The translations under genes were made by a program, and so were the position numbers. Shown piece by piece: positions 1 through 6,969 of a stretch of DNA of 19,030 nucleotides. Below the pieces are notes generated by a model. The model was not told the origin of the DNA and did not search any database. It saw nothing but the letters and a program-made list of their open reading frames with translations. The stretch is from an uncultured Ruminococcus sp. (GTDB lineage: Bacteria; Bacillota; Clostridia; Oscillospirales; Acutalibacteraceae). The number at the start of each line of letters is the position of its first letter. The stretch's first letter is position 1. The DNA lies in contig CACYDD010000002.1 in NCBI GenBank assembly GCA_902773065.1, positions 1-19,030 on the forward strand. Direction: 5' to 3'.

Positions 1-11
1 AAAATCAAAAC

Positions 12-70
12 GCGGCAAAGAATTTGACTTTATAAAAAAGTAGCGACCGTAGGGAGCGGCTACGCGAATT
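12..70. repeat. dispersed intergenic repeat, copy 1
   Basis: This stretch aligns without gaps to 16554-16612; I count 42 of 59 matching bases by eye. Identity is concentrated at the two ends: GCGGCAAA at the left and GACCGTAGGGAGCGGCTACG plus CGAATT at the right. The right part contains a GTAGC/GCTAC inverted repeat (43-47 and 62-66 region). It carries no open frame and lies just upstream of a promoter. It looks like a REP-type or small non-autonomous element; the class is inference. Confidence 0.6.
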
Positions 71-108
71 CCCTGCGCACGTGGTGTACCCGCCGGCCAT
101 ATACCATA

Positions 109-137
109 TTGACAATGAAAACGCAATATATTATAAT
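109..137 (+). promoter_or_regulatory. sigma-A promoter of the helical-repeat/lipoprotein operon
   Basis: TTGACA (109-114) and TATAAT (132-137) are both perfect consensus hexamers separated by 17 bases. The start of transcription would fall near 144, leaving a leader of about 88 bases before the TTG start at 232. This is the strongest promoter match in the window and suggests high or constitutive expression of the three genes that follow. Confidence 0.88.
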
Positions 138-231
138 CTTTTTAGTAATTAACGCCGATAAAGTTGTCTTTGTGATTGAATTTGAAACAGTTACTAACTT
201 GCACATTGCACATTGATCAGGGGGTGGGGCT

Positions 232-1353
232 TTGGAACTGTATAAATATGAGGAGGAATTTTATGAATTTCTCGATCCGGGAGAATCAAGATGTAAGGGA
301 ATACGCCGTGCCATTGACAAAGCACTGGAAAGGCAGGACATCGAAAATGCCCTTTCGCTTTACTATATTTTTATAGAGGAAGACACTTTTGAATGTGACG
401 GCTTTCAGTCAATCATTATCTTTCCGGAATATCTTGCACTTTTTGAAAAGCATCCCGAATACCACGACAGATTTAAACATGAACTTATGTGGGCATTCAA
501 ATGGATCTCAGGCAGTGCGGAGGATTTTTACCAGATATCGCTTGTGCAGATCACACATATCTACAGACAGTATGGTGAATACTGCGATAAATTCAATTAC
601 AACAAACGGAGCTATTACCGTCATTTATGGAATTTGCTGGACTCTTTCAAATTTCGGAAATTTCCTCTTATTTCAAGTGCCGAGGAAGCACATAAACGTA
701 TGCTTCACTGTGCCATAGATGATTTGAGCGAACCGAAATCGGGAGAAATTGACGATCTGGTTTCCTATACGCTTTTTGTAGAGGGCAACATTGAAAAAGC
801 ACTGAAAATTGCCGAACCTGTTCTTTCTGGTCGGGAGTGGTGCAATGTTGTTCCGCATTATACATATATCAATTTTGCGGATTATTATTTTGACCACGGC
901 GATTTAAAAAATGCCATGAAATTTGCAGAACGTGCCGTCAGGATCATCAACCGTGATTTCGGCAGCCAAAGTTCCATGATGCGTTACAAGGGCAGGTGTA
1001 TTTCTGTTCTTGCTTTCGGAGATACCAAAAAGGCACTGAAGTTGTTCAGACGGCAGTTGACTGTCTGCTATCCCAATACCTGCGGTCTGGATCATTTCTT
1101 TTTTTACAGGGGGGCTTATCATCTGTTTTCTCAGCTTGAAAAAAGAGGTCAGAAAACCGTAAGATTAAAACTTCCTTTTAAGGAAGATGATGTTTACAAA
1201 GAAAGCGGTATCTATACCGTTGCGGAAATGAAAGAGTATTTTTACGGCAAAGTAAAATTCTATGCTGATAAATTTGACAAAAGAGACGGCAACCGGCACT
1301 TTAACAAAATGCTGAGTAAAAAATACGAATTTGAAGAAACAGCCAAAGAATGA
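232..1353 (+). CDS. helical-repeat (TPR-like) protein, paralogue of the N-terminal half of the protein at 2389-4491
   Basis: A 373-residue protein with no signal peptide or membrane segment, so probably cytoplasmic. The later part has TPR-like helical pairs with alternating Ala/Leu/aromatic positions (for example around residues 176-240: EKALKIAEP, GDLKNAMKFAERAV). It starts at a TTG preceded by AGGGGGTG six bases upstream. This start is supported by ungapped alignment with the paralogue: IIIFPEY is at residues 61-67 and FNYN at 121-124 in both. An ATG at 263 has a better-looking AGGAGGA upstream but opens an unrelated frame that soon stops; that motif is just Glu-Glu codons. It is the first gene of the operon and ends 34 bases before the lipoprotein. 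I do not recognise a named family. TPR-like folds usually mediate protein contacts, so a scaffold or partner-binding role is inference. Confidence 0.82.
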   Translation: MELYKYEEEFYEFLDPGESRCKGIRRAIDKALERQDIENALSLYYIFIEEDTFECDGFQSIIIFPEYLALFEKHPEYHDRFKHELMWAFKWISGSAEDFYQISLVQITHIYRQYGEYCDKFNYNKRSYYRHLWNLLDSFKFRKFPLISSAEEAHKRMLHCAIDDLSEPKSGEIDDLVSYTLFVEGNIEKALKIAEPVLSGREWCNVVPHYTYINFADYYFDHGDLKNAMKFAERAVRIINRDFGSQSSMMRYKGRCISVLAFGDTKKALKLFRRQLTVCYPNTCGLDHFFFYRGAYHLFSQLEKRGQKTVRLKLPFKEDDVYKESGIYTVAEMKEYFYGKVKFYADKFDKRDGNRHFNKMLSKKYEFEETAKE

Positions 1354-1371
1354 TTGATCCTGTCAATCATT
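1349..1371 (+). promoter_or_regulatory. intercistronic hairpin over the stop codon
   Basis: AATGATTGA (1349-1357) pairs perfectly with TCAATCATT (1363-1371) around a five-base loop. The stem overlaps the TGA stop of the first gene and ends four bases before the GGAGG (1376-1380) of the lipoprotein gene. There is no T-tract, so it is not an intrinsic terminator. It could stabilise a processed mRNA end or tune translation of the lipoprotein. Confidence 0.5.
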
Positions 1372-1387
1372 TAACGGAGGAATATCC

Positions 1388-2368
1388 ATGAAAAAAACAA
1401 TATTATGTGCATTGTTGGTGGTTTTAGCAATGACTTGTATTACAGGATGTGACAAAGACAGTTTTGAGAGGACGACATCCAATGCCGCTTCTGATCTTGC
1501 CGAAGTACTGGATACTTCTGATTATGAAAAAGACCCGAATGTCATCAGGGTGAAAAACATGACGAACAAAAGTTATCCCGGAAAAACAGTCGGGGAAGCC
1601 TTTGAGGAATTTTTTTCGTCACCCAAATGGAAATATTATAAAGGAACAAAAGAAGGCCCTGATGAGGACGGTGACGGTAAGGCGGATGAAACCGAGGATG
1701 ATATCGATGTTGTTGAATTCACAGGCTACTGTACCTATAGTGATGTAAAAGTCAAGGCTCTGATACAATTCTCACGTGATGAAACTACTGATACATATAG
1801 TGCTACTTATCTTTCATTCAATGAAGTACCTCAGAATATGCTTACACTTAATGCATTGATCGCTAAAGTTTTTAGTGATTCGGAAGAGAGTGACAACAGT
1901 GAAAGTTCATCTGAACTCAATGATTCGGAAAGCAGTGTCGATTACAGTGAAAGTTCGGTTGATTATGACGATGATGATTCATACCTGCCTGAGCCGGAAG
2001 CCACTTCCTCATATCCTGATTTTTATGAAATGCCGGGTAAATGGTGGGATTCACACAGTCAACGCTGTAATATAACGATCTCCCAATTAGGAAATGAAAC
2101 ACTTTATGCAGAAATTAACTGGTCAGGTGGTGCATCTATCAACTGTACATGGTCATTTTCAGGAAAATATGATGCTGAAAACGGGATATTTGAATATTAC
2201 AACTGTCAGAAAGTGATTACTGAATATAATGGTGATCTGCCTGATGAAACCTATGAATATACCGATGGAACCGGAAAACTCTATTTTGGAGATGACGGAA
2301 TTCTGTACTGGAGTGATGACCAGGAAAATGCAGGCGAAACCTGCACTTTTGAAAAAAACACACAATGA
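1388..2368 (+). CDS. secreted lipoprotein with EF-hand-like loop and C-terminal beta-rich domain
   Basis: A 326-residue protein. Residues 1-20 form a lipoprotein signal peptide (MKK, hydrophobic stretch, then ITGC) with the lipidated cysteine at 21, so it should be anchored on the outer face of the membrane. Residues about 50-160 resemble a domain seen in clostridial lipoproteins (KTVGEAFEEFFSSPKW). That domain is interrupted by a D-x-D-x-D-G-x-x-D-x-x-E loop at residues 92-103 that fits a canonical EF-hand. Residues 163-210 are a Ser/Asp/Glu linker with two SESSVDY units. Residues about 218-323 look like an all-beta domain rich in aromatic residues with five cysteines. The start has GGAGG seven bases upstream. 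Its stop overlaps an ATG (2365), and the next gene's ribosome site follows at once, so the genes are probably co-translated. Ligand and function are unknown; calcium binding is inference. Confidence 0.85.
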   Translation: MKKTILCALLVVLAMTCITGCDKDSFERTTSNAASDLAEVLDTSDYEKDPNVIRVKNMTNKSYPGKTVGEAFEEFFSSPKWKYYKGTKEGPDEDGDGKADETEDDIDVVEFTGYCTYSDVKVKALIQFSRDETTDTYSATYLSFNEVPQNMLTLNALIAKVFSDSEESDNSESSSELNDSESSVDYSESSVDYDDDDSYLPEPEATSSYPDFYEMPGKWWDSHSQRCNITISQLGNETLYAEINWSGGASINCTWSFSGKYDAENGIFEYYNCQKVITEYNGDLPDETYEYTDGTGKLYFGDDGILYWSDDQENAGETCTFEKNTQ

Positions 2369-2388
2369 TTTTAGGGAGTGAAGAAAAC

Positions 2389-4491
2389 ATGATGTATGAA
2401 GATTACGAAGAAAAATACTTTGACGGACTGGATCACGGAGAAGCAAGGCTGAAAGGGATCAAAGCGGCTCTTGATGATGCTTTGCAGCAGCAGGATTCGG
2501 ATGCGGTCATGCTGCTGTATGATGACTATATCAATGAGGATGTGATGCACGGAAGTTCGTACAAGGCGATCATTATATTCCCTGAATATGTCGCCTATTT
2601 TGAAAGTCATCCCGAACTGTACGAAGAATACAACCACAATGTTATGTGGTCTTATAAATGGATCATTAATGACCTCGACGAATTTTATCAGATTCCGCTT
2701 GAAAAAATTGAAGATCTTTACAACCATTACAGAGAGTTCTGCAAACGCTTCAATTATAATCTGCGTACATACTATGACGGTATCTGTTTCTTTGCGGCAG
2801 ACAATCTGGAAGAAGATGTAAAATTCTGTGGGCTGACAGCGAAAGAGGCTCATGCGGAAATGATGAAATGCAAGCGTGATTCGCTCAGTGACTGTGTTGC
2901 CTGTGAAACCAGTTCGGAAGTTAGCTATCTGATGAATGTCGAAAAAGATATGGAAAAAGCAATGAAAAAAGCACAGCCGCTGATCGACGGAAAGTATACC
3001 TGTGCCGAACAGCCGCATTGCATTTTCGCCAATATCGCAGTCGCATCCCTTAAAAGAGGCGACCTTGAAAATGCGGCAAAATTTGCTCAAAGATCATTTC
3101 ATCTCATCAATCGTGACTTTCCCCACGAAACAACACTTTTCGATCACCAAAGCAAATGTATGCTTGTTTTTTCCCACAGCGACCCAAACAAAGCACTGAA
3201 ACTTCTGAAACGCCTGTTGAATCTGTTAAAGGACGAACCGAATGCGAACGAGCAGTTTTCATTTTACCGTGCCGCCTATTATTTTATGTATCAGCTTGAC
3301 AGGCATGAAGTGGAGCAGATAAAATTAAAACTGCCGTTTAAGAACGAAGAAATTTATAAAGAGGACAATATTTACAATGTTACCGACCTGAGAGATTTCT
3401 TTTATGACAAGGCAAAGGAAATTGCGGAAAAATTTGATAACCGAAACCATAATACCCTGTATGCAAAGCGACTTGATGAGAAGTACGATGTTCAGGACGT
3501 AAACTTTCAAAAGCCGCTGGAAAAACTGGACTATCCTATTCTTGACTATATCAGGGAAAATATGGTTGACGGAGCACTTCCTGATGATTTCATACTTCCC
3601 GAAGGTTCTGTTGATGATGAAGGTGACAGATTTATTGACGGTGCAATGGACGGAATTTTGCTATATCATAACGACCCGCAAATCAACGAGCTTGGCAGGC
3701 TCGAAGATATTATCAAGGATGCCGCCGCAGGTTCAGATGCTGCGATTGCTAAAACGGACAGATTCTTTGAAAAAGAGGATATACGTGCGTTGACACTGGT
3801 TGACAATGTGCAGAAATATATTCTGAGCAATCAGGAAACACTTGATGCCAATAATATGTATAAATATGCCATTTATCTTACGGTATCGGCGAAAAACAAG
3901 GAATCGGTCAAGATCGGTCTGAGTATTCTTGAAATCTTCTGTGATTATAACGATGCACTTTTAGAGGCAATTCTTGACCTTGCAAAGTGCAATGAATTTA
4001 CACTTTTCTGTATCTGGGCGGTAAGAGGTCTTGAAAACGGAAACGAGCTGATTTTCTCCATTGCTCAGAATGTTTACGGCTGGGGAAGAATTTTTGCTGT
4101 TGATGATATTGACCCCGACACAGATGAAATCAAAGAGTGGATTCTTAATGAGGGTATCAAAAACAGTGTTTATGCTGGTTATTCCGCTATTACCAGTTTT
4201 AAAAAGGCAGAGGTACATTCTCTTCTTGAAAATGGTCTGACACAGCAGCAGCTGACACCTGTCGGTGCAATTATTGCCTATCTTGTGCTGGACGGTCCGA
4301 CAATCGGTATCAAAGCTTTTGAGGACGGCGACAATATCATCAATATGTACCTTGACAGTGCCGAAAAGCTCGAAAAGGAAGAGATCGACACGAAAATTCT
4401 ACAGTTGATTGGTGCGAACTATGACAATGATGAAATCAAAAACAGAATTGTTGCCATGGGAATCGATATCACCGATGATGAAGAATCTTAA
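2389..4491 (+). CDS. two-part helical-repeat protein, N-half paralogous to the 232-1353 product
   Basis: A 700-residue protein, predicted soluble. Residues 1-370 align end to end with the first gene of the operon: shared IIIFPEY at 61-67, FNYN at 121-124, and LKLPFK near 313-318 with a following IYKE. Residues about 380-700 form a second, mostly helical part absent from the paralogue (acidic linker around 398-412, then HEAT-like or armadillo-like helices). I do not recognise that part. I chose ATG 2389 over the in-frame ATG at 2365: AGGGAGTG lies nine bases upstream, and this start puts the two paralogues in identical register. The gene follows the lipoprotein with a 20-base gap and is followed by a terminator. 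Duplication inside one operon, with one copy carrying an extra domain, suggests two versions of one partner-binding module. No enzymatic motif is visible. Confidence 0.82.
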   Translation: MMYEDYEEKYFDGLDHGEARLKGIKAALDDALQQQDSDAVMLLYDDYINEDVMHGSSYKAIIIFPEYVAYFESHPELYEEYNHNVMWSYKWIINDLDEFYQIPLEKIEDLYNHYREFCKRFNYNLRTYYDGICFFAADNLEEDVKFCGLTAKEAHAEMMKCKRDSLSDCVACETSSEVSYLMNVEKDMEKAMKKAQPLIDGKYTCAEQPHCIFANIAVASLKRGDLENAAKFAQRSFHLINRDFPHETTLFDHQSKCMLVFSHSDPNKALKLLKRLLNLLKDEPNANEQFSFYRAAYYFMYQLDRHEVEQIKLKLPFKNEEIYKEDNIYNVTDLRDFFYDKAKEIAEKFDNRNHNTLYAKRLDEKYDVQDVNFQKPLEKLDYPILDYIRENMVDGALPDDFILPEGSVDDEGDRFIDGAMDGILLYHNDPQINELGRLEDIIKDAAAGSDAAIAKTDRFFEKEDIRALTLVDNVQKYILSNQETLDANNMYKYAIYLTVSAKNKESVKIGLSILEIFCDYNDALLEAILDLAKCNEFTLFCIWAVRGLENGNELIFSIAQNVYGWGRIFAVDDIDPDTDEIKEWILNEGIKNSVYAGYSAITSFKKAEVHSLLENGLTQQQLTPVGAIIAYLVLDGPTIGIKAFEDGDNIINMYLDSAEKLEKEEIDTKILQLIGANYDNDEIKNRIVAMGIDITDDEES

Positions 4492-4498
4492 ATAATTT

Positions 4499-4548
4499 AC
4501 GCTCCGGCAGTACAGTACTGTCGGAGCGTTGACTTTTGTTCTTTTTTG
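4499..4548 (+). terminator. intrinsic terminator of the three-gene operon
   Basis: ACGCTCCGGCAGTAC (4499-4513) pairs with GTACTGTCGGAGCGT (4515-4529), with one G-T wobble and a very tight turn. A T-rich tract follows to about 4548. It sits just after the stop of the 700-residue protein gene. The minus-strand gene that converges from the right ends at 4597 and may also use it, though its T-tract on that side is poor. Confidence 0.85.
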
Positions 4549-4596
4549 ATCAATACTATGAATCTTCTATATTCATTCTTGAGAAACGAAACAGTA

Positions 4597-6513
4597 TTAT
4601 TCCTTTGGTACTTCTTCTTCGATATCTTCAGGAAGGGATTCCGTACCGTTGATCTCGTGGTGATATGTCGGCACAACCTCTGCGATGATCTCTTCTACTT
4701 CATCCTTACAGTTTCTGTTGGCGGCATAATAAAGCTGTTTCAGATGTCTGAAAAATAAGTCATTGCTGAATTCAATCGGTTTGCCGATATAGATTTTCTT
4801 GTTGTCGGTTTTTGTGATACCTTCCTCATTCAGAAGAAGCTCTTCATAAAGCTTTTCACCGGGACGCAGACCCGTATATTCGATCTTGATATCTTCATGC
4901 GGCTTAAAGCCCGAAAGACGGATCAGGTTTTCTGCGAGTACCCGGATCTTGACAGGTTCGCCCATGTCCAGTATGAAAATCTCTCCGCCTTTTGCAAGGC
5001 TTCCGGCGGTAAGCACGAGAGATACTGCTTCGGGGATCGTCATAAAGTAGCGGATAATATCAGGATGTGTCACTGTAACAGGGCCGCCGGTGCGGATCTG
5101 CTCCTTAAACAGAGGAATGACCGAGCCATTAGAACCAAGCACATTACCGAAACGCACCGCTACAAAATTGGTTTTGCTTCTTCTGCCCATCATCTGGATG
5201 ATCATTTCGCAGATACGCTTGGAAGCACCCATCACGCTTGTGGGGTTCACGGCTTTATCCGTTGAGATCTGAACAAAATTTTTGACATGATATTTGTCAG
5301 CAGTTTCTACCAGCTTTAATGTACCGAATACATTGTTTTTGACAGCTTCTTCGGGATTTGTTTCCATCAGAGGAACGTGCTTGTGCGCCGCCGCATGGAA
5401 TACAACATCAATATGGCGCGTTTTGAAGATATGCTCCAGTTTTTTTCTGTCACGCACTGAGGCGATCTGGACTTCAAAGGACAGATCAGAACCGTGTTTT
5501 CTGATCAGTTCCTGCTGGATTTCATAGGCATTGTTTTCGTAAATGTCAAGTATGATAAGATGACGGGGTTTCAACCTTGCAATCTGCCGGCAAAGCTCCG
5601 AACCGATCGAGCCGCCGCCGCCGGTCACAAGAACGGTCTGACCGATGAGGTATTTACCGTATTTTTCTGTATCGAATACCACAGGCTCACGTCCGAGAAG
5701 GTCTTCTACTTCTACCTGACGAATAGAAGATGTGATCGGTACGCCCGAAGTCATCAGGTTGTAGATATTCGGAATGATCTTCACTTCAAGGTGTGTTTTC
5801 GTGCAGGCATCAAGAATTCTCTTTTTATCGGTAACGCTGATCTGTGAAATGGTAAACAGAATGACCTCTATGCCGTATTCCTCACATATTTCGGGTATCT
5901 CATAGGTCGTTCCGACAACTTTAACGCCCGAAATGCGGCGGTGGAGCTTTTCTTTGTTGTCATCTACAATGCACATGGGGATATATTCGTTTCCCGGTGT
6001 TTTGGAAAGCTCACTCAGCACGGATAATGCCCCTTCGCCTGCACCGATGATCAGCAGACGCTTTTTTGCTTTGTGGGCAAGATTTCTTCGTTCGAGGATC
6101 TTATTCAGGCGATAAATAATTCTGAACATCATCAGGAAGAAGGACGACATCAAAGCAAAGGAGATATAGACCCTCGTGCCTAAATTATAGTCCTCAAAGA
6201 AGAACCCGAGAAGCATGGTGAGCAGCATGAATACAAGGTTGGCGGTCAGCGAGGCAATTCCGGCATAAAAGAAATCCTCGATATCGGCATACCGCCATAG
6301 CTTGTCGTAAAGACGGAACAAAATAAATGTTGCCGTAAAACAGATATTTTCAATCAGCAGCCCCCACAGAAATACAGTCAGGTCGCCGCTGAGGGCAAGA
6401 TTATTTTTATTGATGCCGTAGGACATATAGTAGGACAGATTCCACAGAACGAGGTCGCACAAAAAGAGAATCAGCCGTCGGTGTTTGGTTAAAGCATTAT
6501 ATATTTTGAACAT
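4597..6513 (-). CDS. membrane UDP-sugar 4,6-dehydratase (CapD/PglF/WbpM-type polysaccharide biosynthesis protein)
   Basis: A 638-residue, full-length member of the family that converts UDP-GlcNAc or a similar sugar nucleotide to its 4-keto-6-deoxy form, feeding amino-sugar synthesis for capsule or glycoproteins. Residues 1-135 hold four membrane helices. A first Rossmann-like domain starts at LLIIGAGEGA (153-162), and the catalytic SDR domain starts with the NAD-binding VTGGGGSIGSE (296-306). The atypical SDR active site is present: T418-D419-K420 with M428 and K432, where ordinary SDRs use Tyr-x-x-x-Lys. FGNVLGSNGS (455-464) and the GLRPGEKLYEELL (548-560) region are also family hallmarks. 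The ribosome site (GGAG, about 14 bases upstream) is weak. No glycosyltransferase genes adjoin it, so the final sugar cannot be read from context. It converges with the lipoprotein operon. Confidence 0.93.
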   Translation of the reverse strand: MFKIYNALTKHRRLILFLCDLVLWNLSYYMSYGINKNNLALSGDLTVFLWGLLIENICFTATFILFRLYDKLWRYADIEDFFYAGIASLTANLVFMLLTMLLGFFFEDYNLGTRVYISFALMSSFFLMMFRIIYRLNKILERRNLAHKAKKRLLIIGAGEGALSVLSELSKTPGNEYIPMCIVDDNKEKLHRRISGVKVVGTTYEIPEICEEYGIEVILFTISQISVTDKKRILDACTKTHLEVKIIPNIYNLMTSGVPITSSIRQVEVEDLLGREPVVFDTEKYGKYLIGQTVLVTGGGGSIGSELCRQIARLKPRHLIILDIYENNAYEIQQELIRKHGSDLSFEVQIASVRDRKKLEHIFKTRHIDVVFHAAAHKHVPLMETNPEEAVKNNVFGTLKLVETADKYHVKNFVQISTDKAVNPTSVMGASKRICEMIIQMMGRRSKTNFVAVRFGNVLGSNGSVIPLFKEQIRTGGPVTVTHPDIIRYFMTIPEAVSLVLTAGSLAKGGEIFILDMGEPVKIRVLAENLIRLSGFKPHEDIKIEYTGLRPGEKLYEELLLNEEGITKTDNKKIYIGKPIEFSNDLFFRHLKQLYYAANRNCKDEVEEIIAEVVPTYHHEINGTESLPEDIEEEVPKE

Positions 6514-6537
6514 AAGAATGAATCAGTCTCCGTTAAC

Positions 6538-6563
6538 GGCGGACAATTTCCGCCTTATTTTTT
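6538..6563 (+). terminator. terminator-like hairpin in the dehydratase leader, oriented against the gene
   Basis: GGCGGA (6538-6543) pairs with TCCGCC (6549-6554) around a five-base loop, followed on the plus strand by TTATTTTTT. In that orientation it matches an intrinsic terminator, but no plus-strand gene precedes it. On the minus strand it is a hairpin in the dehydratase leader, next to the palindrome CCGTTAACGG. It may stop antisense transcription across the dehydratase gene or act in the leader. Confidence 0.45.
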
Positions 6564-6577
6564 ATATGTTACTATAG

Positions 6578-6606
6578 ATTATAGTACTTTTTCAAAAAGA
6601 TTACAA
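6578..6606 (-). promoter_or_regulatory. promoter of the dehydratase gene with palindrome over the -10
   Basis: Reading the minus strand, TTGTAA (6606-6601) and a perfect TATAAT (6583-6578) are separated by 17 bases. The expected transcript start near 6571 gives a leader of about 57 bases. ACTATA-GAT-TATAGT (6571-6585) is an inverted repeat laid over the -10 box, which could be an operator. Confidence 0.65.
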
Positions 6607-6969
6607 TAGGATATGAAATAAATGCTTGAATGCAGTAAAAAAGAGAAACATGAACGGTTGGCGGAGTGCCTCCGCGGTACATTCGCGCCTGAATTTTTCA
6701 ATTCACAAATCCATTGCCGCGTATCAGATGTTATTCAAAAGTTGAACAGTTGGTTGAATCTGTCTTGCAAGGATATATTTTAAGAGAATTAATTCTATAA
6801 TAGAATTATATATTACGAAACTTGTTCTATAATATTATTTTGAATCGGATGTTATACTTATTTGTCGAAATGTATATATTAGTACGAAAAATAAACAAAT
6901 TTTCCGCATGATGATCGGAATTCCGGCAAATTCTTATAATTATTTGCGTTTTAAAGGGGAGAATAAAAT
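6607..6969. other. AT-rich intergenic region between divergent genes
   Basis: No open frame I would call. It holds a GCGGAG-TGC-CTCCGC hairpin (6661-6675) followed by TACATTCGCG, which may be a worn third copy of the repeat at 12-70. It also has a 17-base palindrome (6791-6807), several -10-like hexamers (for example TGTTATACT at 6850-6858, an extended -10) and the palindrome CGGAATTCCG (6916-6925). The promoter of the activase gene must lie here, but no single -35/-10 pair stands out. Confidence 0.5.
6791..6807. promoter_or_regulatory. 17-base palindrome upstream of the activase gene
   Basis: AATTCTAT-A-ATAGAATT is a perfect inverted repeat of eight bases per arm around one base. TTCTATAATA recurs about 32 bases downstream near 6826, where the palindrome is incomplete. 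The size and symmetry suit a dimeric repressor, with the activase operon the likely target. The site also contains TATAAT, so part of the symmetry may be chance in an AT-rich region. Confidence 0.4.

Noticed and set aside
176..376. Short frame with an internal ATG (263) preceded by AGGAGGA
   Set aside because: The AGGAGGA is made by Glu codons of the real gene, the frame is short, and paralogue alignment supports the other frame.
2371..3090. Long 239-codon minus-strand open frame opposite the 700-residue protein gene
   Set aside because: It is rich in Phe/Ile/Val/Cys as expected of an antisense shadow, has no ribosome site, and the plus strand shows clear paralogy.
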